Assembly: GCA_034509735.1 (NCBI GenBank)
Contig: JACGWO010000011.1
Span: forward strand, 23,792,979 to 23,856,978
Source of the DNA: Sesamum alatum
Taxonomy: Eukaryota > Streptophyta > Magnoliopsida > Lamiales > Pedaliaceae
Reading direction: 5' to 3'
Length of the DNA: 64,000 nt
Shown here: one piece after another, positions 1-12,296 of the stretch
Layout: every line of letters starts with the position of its first letter
Numbering within the stretch: the stretch's first letter is position 1
Notes under the pieces: generated by a model
Database searches by the model: none
What the model saw: only the letters and a program-made list of their open reading frames with translations
What the model was told of the DNA's origin: nothing
Translations under genes and position numbers: made by a program

Positions 1-401
1 TGTTTTTTAAAATAGGAAAAATATAATTTGTCCCCTTGTGTTAGCCAAAAAGAACAAAACGCCCCCTGTGAAAAAAAAATTAATAATTTATCCCCCTATA
101 TTTTCCAAAATAGAGCAAAATGCCCCTCACATGAGCTCGTGTGTTTCATGCGCTTTTTTGATTTTTTTTATTTTTTTTTAAATTTTAATTATATAATTAA
201 ATTTATAACCTTATATTGAACCATTGGATTTGTTGAATCTACGGTCGAAATTTAATAATCAAGGGTGCAGATCTTATTTACTTTATATCAACGATTAGAA
301 ATTTTAAATATATAAATTAATTTTTAAATTATATATATGTAAATATCTTTATATATATACAATTAACTATATTTATATATATACAGTTAATTATTATATA
401 T

Positions 402-662
402 AGGGTAAATTACAGTGATACTCTTTGAGGTTAGACCAAAATACACAAACACCCCATATTTTTGTTAAAATAACAGCTACACCCCCTGAGGTTGTAATTG
501 TATTACAACTACATCCGCTATTCAAAGGCAAAACTTACACTAATAGCCCCTAAAAAATATTACACTAACACCCCTCAGGGGGTGTAGTTGTAATTTTGCA
601 AAAAATATGGGACGTTTGTGTAATGGAGTCTAACCTCAGGAGTTGTCAATATAATTTACCCT
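402..662. repeat. Palindromic MITE-like repeat, 'gggtaaattac' family
   Basis: The ends read 'gggtaaattacagtgata' and, inverted, 'caatataatttaccc'. The two halves are imperfect complements of one another across about 260 bp, with alternating 'acacccc' and 'ggggtgt' blocks. There is no ORF. Relatives lie at about 2,680-2,911, 12,297-12,563 and 49,779-50,040. Flanking bases are TA-rich, so a TA-type duplication is possible but not demonstrable. Confidence 0.6.
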
Positions 663-669
663 TATATAT

Positions 670-1070
670 ATATGTAAAGATGTGTAGGGGGAGCGGCGGC
701 TGAGGCGGCAGCGTTGACGGCAACCGCTGAGGGGGAGCGATGGGCAGCAACGGGGAGAGGGGGGAGCCGGCGAGAGCGAAGGGGGCTGGACAGATCTGAG
801 GGAGGGAGAGGCGAGGCGGTCGGCGAAATTCGAGGAAGGGGCCGACGCTGACGTTTGAGGGAGCGGGAGACTAGGCGTCAGCAAAGGTTGAGGAAGTGGG
901 ATACGAGGCAGAGCGGTGGAGGGAAAGGGAGGCGCGGTGGAGGGAAGGGGAGGCTCAATGGAGGCGAGGCAGAGGTGCAGTGGAGGCAAAGCAATCAGCA
1001 GGGGGGAAGGGGACGCGAGGTGTGATGGTGGCGAGGCGGAGGTGCGATGGGGAAGATGACAGGGAAAACC
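670..1070. other. GC- and purine-rich core inside TIR element
   Basis: About 400 bp of G/A-biased, CpG-containing sequence with many gcg, gag and ggcgg words, inside DNA that is otherwise strongly AT-rich. Short ORFs on both strands have low-complexity Pro/Ser or Arg/Glu composition and no recognisable domain, so I do not call a gene. A similar core sits in the element at 54.3-55.6 kb. Confidence 0.5.
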
Positions 1071-1345
1071 AAAAAAAATATTTATTTATAAATATATATA
1101 TATATATGAAAATTAATATTTATATATAAATATTAATCTATTATATTTTATATATAAAAATATTATTTAATCTTAAAATCAAGTAAGAATCGCACCACAA
1201 GGCGTGCGTAACACCGCATCCTTTAGGGGGTTTTTTGCTCAATTTTTATGAACACGGGGGTAAATTGCTAGTTTTTTTTTTCACAGGGGCTTTTTTGCTC
1301 TTTTTGGTAACCCTCAGGGGGCAAATTGTATTTTCCTTTTTAAAA

Positions 1346-1512
1346 TGAAATAATTTATCTCCCCGAATTTTTTAAAATGAAATAACGTACCTCTTTAGAC
1401 AGGGAGGTAAATTACTTCAATTTTAAAAATTTAAGAAGGTAAATCGCTATTTTTTTTTTATATGAGGATAATTTACTCATTTGTAATATCACAGATAAAT
1501 AAATTGCACTAA
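1346..1512. repeat. Short palindromic MITE-like repeat
   Basis: Blocks 'aataatttatctccccga' and 'gggaggtaaattacttc' are arranged as imperfect inverted halves. This is the same style as the repeats at 37.5, 38.0 and 39.5 kb and it has no coding capacity. Confidence 0.45.
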
Positions 1513-2679
1513 TTCCCATTTTTATATTATGGAAAAAGAGTTGTCGTCGAAATTAAGTATGGTCGGCCGCGCGATATGGGTGCTAATTATGATGACTTTA
1601 CTAATATAAAAACATGCATCATAATTAATTTGGACCACATACTTATATCATAATATAGTATAATAAAAGTATGGTTAGTACAATTAGGGATTAATTTATA
1701 TATGGATTTGCAGTCCTGTATATATCCTTGAGGGATTTTAGGCTATGCCTTTGCGGCATCCTGTCCTCATTATGTTTTTTTTTTTTTTTTTTAATTCAAA
1801 ATATTTAAGAGTAATCATTAGTTTTGGAGTTTGGTGTGGGGGTGAATACTTCAAATTTCATCAAAATAGATTAAGGATTTAATTGACTGGCCGGGTTCTT
1901 GTTGGGACCAATAACAAGCCTCTATATGTGTAGGTGCATAGTTTAGGATCATTATCAATTTGGACATGCATGATCCCAAGAATTTTGTCTAGTAACAAAC
2001 TCACATATATACTACTAATTAGTAGTTTTTCACAATTGGAATTTAGATTTGTTTGAAACTAAATATTTTAAGGGGTAATTACATTTGTCGAACATGATAT
2101 TTGATATAATTATATGTAAATCTTATGTGGTTTGAAAAATTACATCTAGTATTTTTAAGTTTGCTTTTGTCTAATAAATAGGTCCCTTCGTTAGTCAAAA
2201 TTCACCGAATTTATTAATATTAATAAAAAATTAAATGAAAATCGATATTACCATCGATGAACTTATTACCTAATTATTGTAAGTCAAATAAATCTTTATA
2301 TGATCAAACTACCCTTATAAGTCTTCACACGTTAATGTATGTGAAGAGATATATTTTCACCGTTAAAAGGATAGTTTTAGTCAAAAAAAATTTATTTGGC
2401 CGATAATAAGTCAGTAATAAGTCAATCGAGTGTATTTGTCGATTTTCATTGAATTTTTTTGTTAATATCAACAAATTCAGTTAATTTTTACTAACGAGTA
2501 AACCTATTTGTTATATAGAAGCAAACCTCGAGAGTATTAAATATAATTTCAAACTACAGAGTCTATATATAATTATACCAAATCTCAAGGAAGGGAAGAG
2601 AGTGCAATTATCCCTAATTTTAATTAAAGCTTTCACTGAAATAAATGAATATTTGTGTTTTCAGGTGCTATACGATATA
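1513..2679. other. AT-rich intergenic DNA, no gene seen
   Basis: Contains homopolymer runs (a T run near 1,770) and scattered direct or inverted short repeats around 2,060-2,620. I see no ORF, RNA gene or recognisable element border. Confidence 0.5.
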
Positions 2680-2911
2680 GGGTACATTACATTGACACCT
2701 CATGAGATTAAACCAAAATACAGAAACACTCTCAGTCTTTTATAAAATTACAACTACACTTCTCATTCAAAAGCAAAGTTTATACAAATACCGCCAGAAA
2801 AGATATTATAGTAACACCCCTCAAATGGTGTAACTGTAATTATACAAAATACATTGGATGTTTGTGTAATTTGATATAAACTAAGGGGTGTTAATGTAAT
2901 TTACCCTACAA
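2680..2911. repeat. Palindromic MITE-like repeat, 'gggtaaattac' family
   Basis: Starts 'tagggtacattacattgaca' and ends 'gttaatgtaatttaccctac', with complementary halves about 115 bp each. Second copy of the family seen at 402-662. Confidence 0.6.
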
Positions 2912-4070
2912 TATATTATCAACCTTTCACAAATTTTGGGGACGGAAAGCTAATGGTGACTGACTAAAGGCAAACGCCAAGAGTTCTTCTTCTTCAAAAG
3001 ACTTGTTATTGTTGACATTATTAGTCAACTCTCGTATCAAAGATTTTGAGCAGGAAAATAAAGGGAAATTTTGTATTAATTATGTCCATATATTAGCCGT
3101 TAGGTGCGCCATTTCTCCTTTTACCTGAAAATTAGCTTTAAAGAGAACGAAAAGAAAAAGGTGCGCCGTTGGCTGGCCACCACACATTATTTTGCATCGA
3201 TATTTCGTCATATTTTGATACCACATCAATATATAATTTGTACATGCTTTTTAATTAAAATATAATTCAATTAAATTATTTTTTAAAAATAAAATCACAT
3301 ACAATACACACGCTTGTGATATCATTTTGCGACTCTAACATGTGATAAATTACTCCCCAAAAAAGGGTAAAATTAAGAGGTAAAATAACAACGAAATGTA
3401 ACTTTAAATCTCAAATAAAGTAAGACATAATATATGTCATTTCAATTTTTTAAGCTTTCTAAAACTGTCTTTTTATATTTAATAAATTGAAATTAACAAG
3501 TATATATCTTGTCTTGCATTTTTATTCTCACTTTCCTCCTTTCCCAAAATATTGTTAGTGAAATATTACGAGTCTAAGACGACACGAATCTATTATCTAT
3601 ATATATTTGATTGGGGGTTGATCAAAGTTAAATAATTTTGACTAAATTCTGAATTTTCAAAATTTTGTATTTTTTATTTGATTAAAAGGAATTTATTATA
3701 TTTCATAAACCTACCATATTTTACCTAGGTAGCTTACTTTTATCCGATTTTCAAATTTAGTTATAAATCGCTTAAATTTAGGGTCACAATTGAGAGTTTG
3801 AATCCTTTCACGCAAACTAAATATAGACCTGATTAGTTTTCATTAGTATAATATTTAACAAGTTTGAAATTACCATCACAAAATAAATTATTTCAATTCA
3901 TTTTCGCATGTTTGATGATATTAACTTGAAAAATAACATAAAATGAATAAGTTTTTATCCACCTTCAACCGTCTAAAAAAAGTTGAAAAGTTTTCCCTCT
4001 TCATTTTTTTAGTTTATAAGTTTAATTGATTTTGTTTGTTTAGTATGGAAATTCAACTTCTTTCTATCAC
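2912..4070. other. AT-rich intergenic DNA, no gene seen
   Basis: No supportable ORF. From about 3,590 there is a segment beginning 'atctatatatatttgattg' that resembles the segment beginning near 4,075 ('atctatatatatagtaaat', followed by 'ggttgaccaaaatc'). These may be two copies of one repeat 5' end. Confidence 0.4.
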
Positions 4071-6101
4071 ACATCTATCTATATATATAGTAAATTGATG
4101 GTTGACCAAAATCAAGTTAATTTCGATCAAATACTATTTTTTGGTAATTTTGAATTTTTTAATTATTAAGAAAAAATCTCATTGATTAGAAATTTTATCT
4201 ATTTTAAATTAAAATTAAATCTGTATTTATCTAACAAAATCCTACCTTCGATATCAGTATCTATTTATACTAGATTCTACCTTCAAATTTTAGGATTAAT
4301 TTTTTACACAAAAAAAAAAAGAAAAATCTTTTCAGTTTATTTTAATCGTATATTTTCTATCACTAAACTTATATCAATCTCTTAGTATATCTCATGCAGT
4401 AAATTTTTAATTTTAATTAGGTGGAATCATTATTTTTTGCAATTTAGATATCCCATTAACATTTTTTTTGTATTTGTTTATTGGTTAATTAGTATTGATA
4501 AAGTAAGTCTTTGAACTTCATTCTAATTAATGTTTTTTTTTCTTAGTTTTTTTATAATTGAATTTTATATTTACTCTTTCTTAGTTATTCAGGTTTGAAA
4601 AATCATAAGTCACTGTGTTGTTTATAATTTTTTGTTACAAAATATATTTTGTCATGTTCTCCTATATGAATATTTGTTTGTCTTAGTGAAATAATTTTGT
4701 TAATGTTGCTCTATCAAAATTTTAACATTAAATGTATAATAAGCTTTGTTTACATTTATTGCTATACAAAAGAATGATTATACTTGCTATATGTATGATT
4801 TTTTTCAATTTCAAAAATCTGTTTATAATTGTTTTAGATAATAAAGCATTCTCTATGCATGTATAATATGATAGTATATTTTTCATTAATGCAAAGGGTA
4901 ACCTGATGCAGCTAGCTTCTTTATCTGATGCATTACCAAATGATTTTGTTTTATTCTTTTGCTATTTGATGTCCATTTTCACATCGCTTATGCATTTTTC
5001 TTTTTGTAGCTTAGTTAATCTTCTTTTCTTCATTTCTTAAATATTATCTTTTTACTCTTTTTTAATGGAGAATTACCATGATGTATTCTTATATTTACTT
5101 CTTAAAAGTTTTATATTTTTATAATTTATTTATTTGCTCTTATTATTTTGAGTATTTACGATTACTATTGTTTGTTTAGTTGGGGTGACATTTTTGGTTC
5201 TGTACGAATTGATTTTCACAATTTAGTCCTGTAAATTTAAAATTTTGGCAATTTTAGTCTTTTTTTCAGCCAATTTGGGAAAATTGCATGCAACTTGCAT
5301 ATAGCCCAGTTAAATTGCAATGTTAGTCCTATAACATAGGGTGTTGGCATTTTTAGTCCTGCACGAATGAATTTATAGGACTAAATTTGCAATTTAACTG
5401 GGTCATGTGCAGGTCACATGCAATTTTACAGTCAAATTGACCGAAAAATGACTAAAAGTGTCAAAATTTTAAAGTTATAGGACTAAATTGCCAAAATCAG
5501 TTTTTGCAGGGCGAAAAATGCCACCCCCTTAAGTTACAAGATTAAAATTATAATTTTCCCTTAATTATATACATGATGATTGTACCATTTTAAATTCCTT
5601 ATCGTATATTTGTATTGTTACCATATAATTTAGAAATATATATAGAGAGAGAGAGAGCATTACTATTCAATTAGTTTAAGATATTGTTAACTTTTTGTAG
5701 TATTACTAATGCTTTGTTAATTATTAGTTCCATAATTTTTATTAAACGATCATATTTTTTTAGGGGAATTTGTATCATAGGGTAATAGGATAGTAACTTT
5801 AAACTGATGTATTATAATACTAAAATTTTATTTTACTAAAAATATAATTAATTGAATAAGAAAACATATATAAATTTTTTCAATGTGTAAAAATATGGTA
5901 ATATTCTATTATTATTTTCAAGATGTTTTATAAATAAACTTAGCAAAGAATTTTATATTGAGTTATGTATAAACAAATTTGCACTATTGTATATAGTAAG
6001 ATGGTTATTAATTAAAATATGACATATAATTATATAATTTAGAATTTATGAAAATACTATAGAATTTATAAATTCCCGTGCATAGCAGGGGGTTTGTGCT
6101 A
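4071..6101 (+). mobile_element. Possible Helitron-like element, 3' end near 6,100
   Basis: The 3' part (about 5,555-6,101) is closely related to the 3' part of the repeat ending at 10,695. It finishes with a hairpin-forming 'cccgtgcatagcaggg' followed by 'tttgtgcta', the plant Helitron 3' style, although the expected CTAG is CTAC here. The 5' end is guessed from 'tctatctatatatatag' at about 4,075. No Rep/helicase ORF is present, so it would be non-autonomous. A separate foldback element (5,181-5,545) lies inside. The 3' end is moderately supported; the 5' end is weak. Confidence 0.35.
5181..5545. repeat. Foldback/MITE with ~170-bp arms
   Basis: The left arm begins 'ggggtgacatttttggttct' and the right arm ends with its near complement 'gaaaaatgccaccccc'. 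Internal blocks such as 'caatttagtcctgtaa' recur inverted as 'ttataggactaaattg'. These words also occur in the inverted ends of the 30.9-35.9 kb MULE, so this may be a deletion derivative of that family. No ORF. Confidence 0.6.
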
Positions 6102-6586
6102 CCGTAGGCCTCGTGCTATGCACGGTCATATATTTTTTATTTTTTAAATTAAATAATTTTTTTATAATATATTATGTTATAAATAAATCTTTTATGTAAA
6201 TAGAAGTTTTATTTTTAATGGGTAAAACATAATAGTTTTTTATTTTTCATCTATTTTGATTATTATTGATAGAGATATTTTTCTACATATACAATATATA
6301 TATTTCTACTTACTAAAATTTGTATTGTATGAGGATTAATTTCAAACAATTATGAAATTCTATTTAATATATATATATATATATATATAATAAATTACAT
6401 ATATTCAGCACCATATAAACATATAAAAATAAAAAATTAGTTAAATATATTGTTTGTATTATATAATTCATCTCCCATCTAAAATCATATTAAAATATAC
6501 ATAAATCTAAAATGATCTTTCTTATTAGAAAAATTAAATATAAAGCAAATATATAAACATATTTTTAATGAGTTATAAGAAAGACC
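6102..6586 (-). mobile_element. Minus-strand Helitron-like 3' end and flank
   Basis: Read on the minus strand, the segment ends in 'accgtgcatagcacgag'. The ~190 bp before it match about 40,930-41,115 in the 3' flank of the element ending at 41,128. It therefore faces the plus-strand end at 6,101, giving two converging 3' ends. Its 5' end is not identified. Contains a (TA)n run near 6,370. Confidence 0.4.
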
Positions 6587-7349
6587 TGAAAGGGTAAAAT
6601 TAAAAAAATAATAATAGTTTAAAATAATTTCAAATCTCATATCATTTCAAAATTTTGAACGAAAAAGATAAGGAGCGAATTAATTATCATGAATGACAAA
6701 TTAAAATAAGTACAAATAAACATAAATAACTAAGTTCAATTAAATCAGAAATATAGCAACATTATCCTCGGCCATGAGAATAAAAATACTTTCATCGGTG
6801 CAAAGAAATCCTAAACGCTGAAAGATTAATATGAAAATAAAAGAACGAATTGAACAAAAATAAATCAATAATTTATATAATAAATATTTATCATACATTT
6901 TTCTAGAAGACTCAATACATTGATAAGAATGGTTAGCAAGAGAAAAGAAAAGCTAGCTATAAATATAAAGATAAAATGTATAAGTAGGGAATTATAACTA
7001 CTAAATTTTATTGAAAAAATTAAAAAAATGGCCATATTAATATGATACAGGCTTATAACAGTCCCCTTAATTATATATGTTATGATTGTACCATTTCAAA
7101 TTTTGCATTGCATATTTGTATTTAGTACTATATAATTTAGAAATATATATATATATATACACATATTTACTATTCTATTAGTTTAAGATATTGTTAACTT
7201 TTTTTTTTCAATATTACTAATGCTTTTTTTATTATTAGTTCCAGAATTTTTATTAAAAGATGATTTAATTCGATCGTATTTTTTCTGGGGAATTTGTATC
7301 ATGGGGTAATATGATAGTAACTATAAAATCATGTATTTTAATACTAATA
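6587..7349 (+). repeat. Left ~750-bp direct repeat flanking MULE remnant
   Basis: Nearly identical to 9,659-10,415: both begin at 'attaaaaaaataataatag' and both pass through 'atgatacaggcttataaca' and 'ctataaaatcatgtatttta'. Differences are scattered single bases and small indels. The copy stops where MULE sequence starts at about 7,350. No ORF. Confidence 0.75.
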
Positions 7350-8882
7350 ATATTGTTCTCTCACATCTCCCTTTATCAGTTCCAGAGCATATTTTTTGGC
7401 TCTGTAAACTTTACATGTACTGACTTCAATTTGCAACTCTCTTCTGATCTTGTTTTTTAATGACTGAAGGTTTTCATGTGGATTGTCTCTCACAAAGCTC
7501 TCAATCCTTTTACCAATGTATTTAAAATTGGCCTGTTTGTTCTCAACCTTGTGTGCACAAGTATGTCTCCCTTTGATGGATTTGATCTGAAAGGTTGCTG
7601 TTTTCATTACTGAAGATGCATGAAGCTTCCAGTTGCACTCATTTTTACAAGTGGCAGTTATTACATGTTTTTCATTTTTCAGAAACTTCAAGTCCCACCC
7701 TCTTCTAACCGCCCAATCCCTTAACACATCCCTGAATTTAACTCTTGTTTCAAACTTCATACCCACAGCCAAGTCTACCTGACTTATATCCATTCTTTCA
7801 TCCCAAACTGGAAACCCTTCCCCTTCATCATCAGAACCCTTTGCACTTCTTAACTCATCATCAGAACAATCACTAAACCACTCTGCACCCCCCTTACTAC
7901 TTCCTTCACCCTGCTGATATTTTTCCTGTTGTTTTCTTTTTTTTCTTCATCAAAGCCCTAAGTGTTTTGAGCATTGTTCTTGTATAATTCTCAGGCCTAA
8001 TTGTGAATATATCATCATCCCAAGGGCCTTCTAAGTCTTCTAACATCCAAGAATCACAATCAGATGCTAATGATGAATCAGATTTTGAATCTGATTCATC
8101 CGCAACATCCACCCCTGCATCAGTCTGAACCCCATTCCTAACATCAACCCCTACACCAACCTGAACCCCATCTCCACCCTCAACCCCTGCATTAGTCTGA
8201 AATCCATCTCCACCCTCAACCCCTGCATCAGTCTGAACCCCATCTCCACCCTCAACCCCTACATCAGCCTGAACCTCTCCATCACCCTCTGTATCTCCCC
8301 AATCCACTCCTACATTATCCCCATATTCACCCCAATCCACCCCTATCTCATCATCAGCATCCCCTCCCTCAACACCCATCTCATCCCCTCCCTCATCACC
8401 CATCTCATCCCTCCATCAAACACCCCTCTCACCCCTCCATCAGTATTATATTCCAGTTGTGGGATGCTTTCATCTACAGTGATCAGTATATTACCATGTT
8501 CATCTACAGACAACAAGGGCCCTGATTTTTCTTCAATGTAAATTGAAATTGCATTGCAGCCCTTGTAGTCTCTTAGTAAATTCCTAAATACCAGCATCTC
8601 CTTCTAATATCTTTAGAGACATATCTAAGCTTTCATTTGGTAATGAGTAGTATATTACAATGTTACTACCCTTGCCCCAGCATCTGTGTACATTTTGATC
8701 AAATTATCATAAAAGAGTCTTTCTTTATCCACACTTGGAAACCACACCTTCCACCCCCCAACATATCTAATACATGGTATCCATTCTATTACCCCACCTA
8801 CCCACACATAAAAATCTACATAATCTCCCAATACCATTCTGCAAATTAAATAAACAGAAATTCTTAGGCATCTTATACACAA
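7350..8882 (-). pseudogene. MULE transposase N-terminal remnant
   Basis: Reading from about 8,882 downward, the first block (to ~8,655, containing GDYVDFYVWVGG) resembles the PB1-like N-terminal region of plant MURA transposases. Next come VDEHGNILITVDES (8,597-8,343) and an acidic stretch with five 12-residue units (8,095-8,274) of the form GVEGGDGVQTDA. The last block (7,793-7,350) contains GMKFETRVKFRDVLRDWAV, a CKNECNWKLHA zinc-binding-like segment and KGRHTCAHKV, which together are the MuDR plant transposase N-terminal domain. The blocks are in different frames and are separated by stops or introns. The DDE catalytic domain and SWIM finger are absent because the element ends at 7,350. 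It cannot encode an active transposase. Confidence 0.75.
8095..8274 (-). repeat. 36-bp coding minisatellite in MULE remnant
   Basis: Five tandem 36-bp units encode 12-residue acidic repeats (variants of VQTDAGVEGGDG). They keep one reading frame and change codons between units. Lies between the N-terminal and MuDR domains of the transposase remnant. Confidence 0.75.
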
Positions 8883-9658
8883 TTATTAACAATGTATAAA
8901 TTATTACACAAACTATACACAATCGCAGAAATATGGGGGGATAGGTCACCAAATATTAAATGAGCAAACAATAAAAAGACAAACTCAACAAAGTAGCAGA
9001 ATGAGAGTGTGGGGGACCAGAATGAGAGGGTGGGGGACCAAGCTCCTTCATTATCATTAACATATGGAAACAAACTCAACAAAGTTACAGAAATTTCACA
9101 AAAAACCTAGGCTTATTTAAACAGCTAAATCCCGCGAACAATAAAGCAACAAAGACAACAAGAAAGCAAATACTCTCTAAAAAATCCACAAAGACAACAA
9201 GAAAGCAACAAAAAACTCACCCGTTGTTGAATCCCGCGAACAAATAATGCAGATTTTCGTCTTCCTCCGTCAACACCAACTCTCTAAATCCTAAATCCTA
9301 AAAGTCCTCTTCGATCTGTGCTGAAAAATCCTAAATTTCCCCAGATTTCCCTTCGATTTCTCGCCCTGAAGTGCGCAATCAAAAACCCTAATTTTCCCCC
9401 TCTGTAAAATCTCACTGTAATTTCTCTCTCTTCGTTTTACCTGCTTTGACTATTGGAAAGGCATCAATATTGTGAAAGGGTATAACGGTCAAACCAAACC
9501 AAAATTTAACGCCGTTAACAGCTGGGTAAAAAAAGGGCACGTGAGCTGAATTAATCAAATCAGAGGGGGTTTTTTGCTTATTTTTAAAACACAAGGGGGT
9601 TTTCAGCTGAGTTTTTAAAACACGGGGGGGTAATATGCAATTCGGCCAAAAAAAAAGG

Positions 9659-10695
9659 TGAAAGATTAAAAAAATAATAATAGTTTAAAATAATTTCAAA
9701 ATCTCATATTATTTCAAAATTTTGAACGAAAAATATAAGGAGCAAATTAATGATCATGAATGACAAAATAAAATAAGTACAAATAAACATAAATAACTAA
9801 GTTCAATTAAATCAGAAATATAGCAACATGATCCTCGGCCATGCGAATAAAAATACTTTCATCGACGCAAAGAAATCCTAACCGCTGAAAGATTAATATG
9901 AAAATAAAAGAACGAATTGAACAAAAATAAATCAATAATTTATATAATAAATATTTATCATACATTTTTCTAGAAGACTCAATACATTGATAACAATGGT
10001 TAGCAAGATAAAAGAAAAGCTAGCTATAAATATAAAGATAAACTGTATAAGTAGGGAATTATAACTACTAAATTTTATTGAAAAAATTAAAAAAATGACC
10101 ATATTAATATGATACAGGCTTATAACAATCCCCTTAATTATATATGTTATGATTGTACCATTTCAAATTTTGCATTGTATATTTGTATTTAGTACTATAT
10201 AATTTAGAAATATATATATATATATATACATCTTTACTATTCTATTAGTTTAAGATATTGTTAACTTTTTTTTTCAATATTACTAATGCTTTTTTTATTA
10301 TTAGTTTCAGAATTTTAATTATTAAAAGATCATTTAATTCGATTGTATTTTTTTCAGGGGATTTTGTATCATAGGGTAATATGATAGTAACTATAAAATC
10401 ATGTATTTTAATACTAATATTTTTACTTTACTAAGAGTACAATGAATTGACTAAGAAAATATATAAATTTTCTCAATGTGTAAAAATATTATAATATCCT
10501 ATTGTTATTTTCAAAATGTTTCATAAATAAACTTAGCAAAGAATTTAATATTGAGTTTTGTACAAATAATTTTGCACTATCGTATAAAGTAATATGGTTA
10601 TTTATTAAAATATGACATATCATTATGTAATCTAGAATTTATAAAAATACTATAAAATTTATAAATTCTCGTGCATAGTACGGAGTTCATGCTAG
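9659..10695 (+). mobile_element. Helitron-like repeat ending in CTAG
   Basis: The first ~750 bp are the right-hand direct repeat of 6,587-7,349. The remaining ~280 bp match the region at about 5,820-6,100. The element ends with 'ctcgtgcatagtacggag' and then CTAG at 10,692-10,695, followed by T, as for a Helitron 3' end. No Rep/helicase coding sequence is present, so it is a non-autonomous copy. The true 5' end is not resolved. Confidence 0.5.
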
Positions 10696-12296
10696 TACTA
10701 TCATATATGGCAACACAACGTTTGACCATATTAAAATTATTTTGACTAAAGAAAATAATCTCATTGGTCAACTATTTCCATCTAATTTGAATTTTAAAAA
10801 AATATTATTATATATTAGCATGATATGGGTCACAATTAGCATATAATTATCCATTTAATTAGTGGAAGAGAGAGTAAATACGGGCCATATATAGCTAGAC
10901 AGTGTTTGACTATAATTAGTTGGATTTAAAAAATATAATTAATCGACTTTATAATTACATATATCTATATTATCTATTTGAACTGAAATTCATAATTTTG
11001 AATATGATCATCTTGATTTTAGCTTAACACATATTTTCAAAACTGAATTAATTTCTGTAATATTTACCAATGGGAGCATTTTTGCTTCTTTGTATAAAGA
11101 GCAATCCAATAGGATTGATTTATATATATTCCACATTAATCAAACCAAAAATTATACATAAGTGGCTCAAATTCAAATCAGAGAGGAACCACACATAAAT
11201 AATTATTTAAACTAAAAGAATAAATCATAATTAGATGAGTCCCTTATTATATTATTTTATATTTTAGATTTCTTTTTAATTATAATAAGTATACCAATTG
11301 GTTGCTTTAAAATTGAAAAGTTATTTTTTTTTTAAACTATGAATACAATAAGTTAATAAGTGAATTTTTTAATACGTAATTGTAGTTAATGTCGGCCACT
11401 AATATTAAATATTGATACATTACCATATTTTAGTTATTGGTTCTATTATCATATTTTTTTATATATATACAGCCAAATAGGGAAAGATCATGTTTAGTTA
11501 ACCAACATTGAATAACTTCGTTAGTTGGTTATTGATTAATTCTTATTAGTTGTTCTTTGATTTAAAAAAAAAAAACCGAATGCCTTAAAATTAGCAATCA
11601 ATGATTGCAAACTTTTCATAAAATATACTAGGTTATAAAATGGCATATAATTAGAGTTTTAGATTCCTACAATTTTGCATAAAAATTGATAACCTTAATT
11701 AAATATTTCTTAATTTATCTCACAATTCTTAGAACTTTGTGTAGAACGCCACCATCAGTCTGAACTTTTTTTTTTTTTAATTTCTCTTTTGGTGTTTCCC
11801 TCTACCATCTTGATCTTCTTTTCATTAGTACTCAAAGTTTGTTTATAGATCATGGCTTTGCCATTCAAAATAAATCTCAAGTAGGAGCTATTCAATTCAA
11901 ATATATGATTCATATAAATTTAATAAATAAATCAATGCCAAGACATTGCTTTTAAGGTGCTCAATCATCTTTAGATGTTTTGTTTACATTTTAATTTTTA
12001 TTTGATTGGTCTTTTAATAAATACGTACGTCGTTGCATTTTTTCACTTTTGGTGTGTTATTTGAGAAATTACGATACCCTCTAATATTTGGCATAATTAT
12101 GTGACATTTGGACGATAAGGTGGAAGATTAACTTTATACTTGCTGAATTTTAATTTAAAAGAGAATTCAAAAATTTATAAAAAAAAAATCTTATGATGGA
12201 CGGATGTTATTATTAAAATAAATATAAAAGTTCGGAAGAATTCATAACATTATAACTCAGGGTCCAAAATGATATTCGGAGAATTCAATAAAATAT
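10696..12296. other. AT-rich intergenic DNA, no gene seen
   Basis: No ORF with recognisable content. A stretch near 10,711-10,790 ('tttgaccatatt', 'aatctcattggtcaa') weakly resembles about 4,100-4,190. Otherwise unassigned. Confidence 0.45.

Larger units (their letters stand above)
6..1345. mobile_element. Non-autonomous TIR element with GC-rich core
   Basis: The two ends are inverted relatives of each other. The left end (about 6-150) has short blocks reading 'tttgtccccttgtg', 'gccccctgtgaaaaa' and 'tttatccccctat'. The right end (about 1225-1345) has the complements around 'gggggtaaattgct', 'cacaggggctttttt' and 'cagggggcaaattg'. The body is AT-rich apart from a purine- and GC-rich core (about 670-1070), and a second palindromic element (402-662) is nested inside. 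No transposase is present. The ends resemble those of the MULE remnant ending near 9,645, so a non-autonomous MULE is the likely class; this is inference. The left edge lies at the window border, so the target duplication cannot be tested. Confidence 0.55.
7350..9650 (-). mobile_element. Truncated Mutator-like (MULE) element
   Basis: Minus-strand element retaining its 5' terminal repeat (about 9,545-9,650, 'acacaagggggttt', 'acggggggg'), 5' leader and transposase N-terminus. It breaks abruptly at about 7,350, before any catalytic domain. It lies between two ~750-bp direct repeats (6,587-7,349 and 9,659-10,415). The terminal sequence resembles the short 'ggggtaaattgc' repeats across the window, so this family may be their autonomous parent; that is inference. 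Confidence 0.7.

Noticed and set aside
636..1129. ORFs of 117 and 77 aa in the GC-rich core
   Set aside because: Low-complexity composition on both strands, no domain, inside a TIR element.
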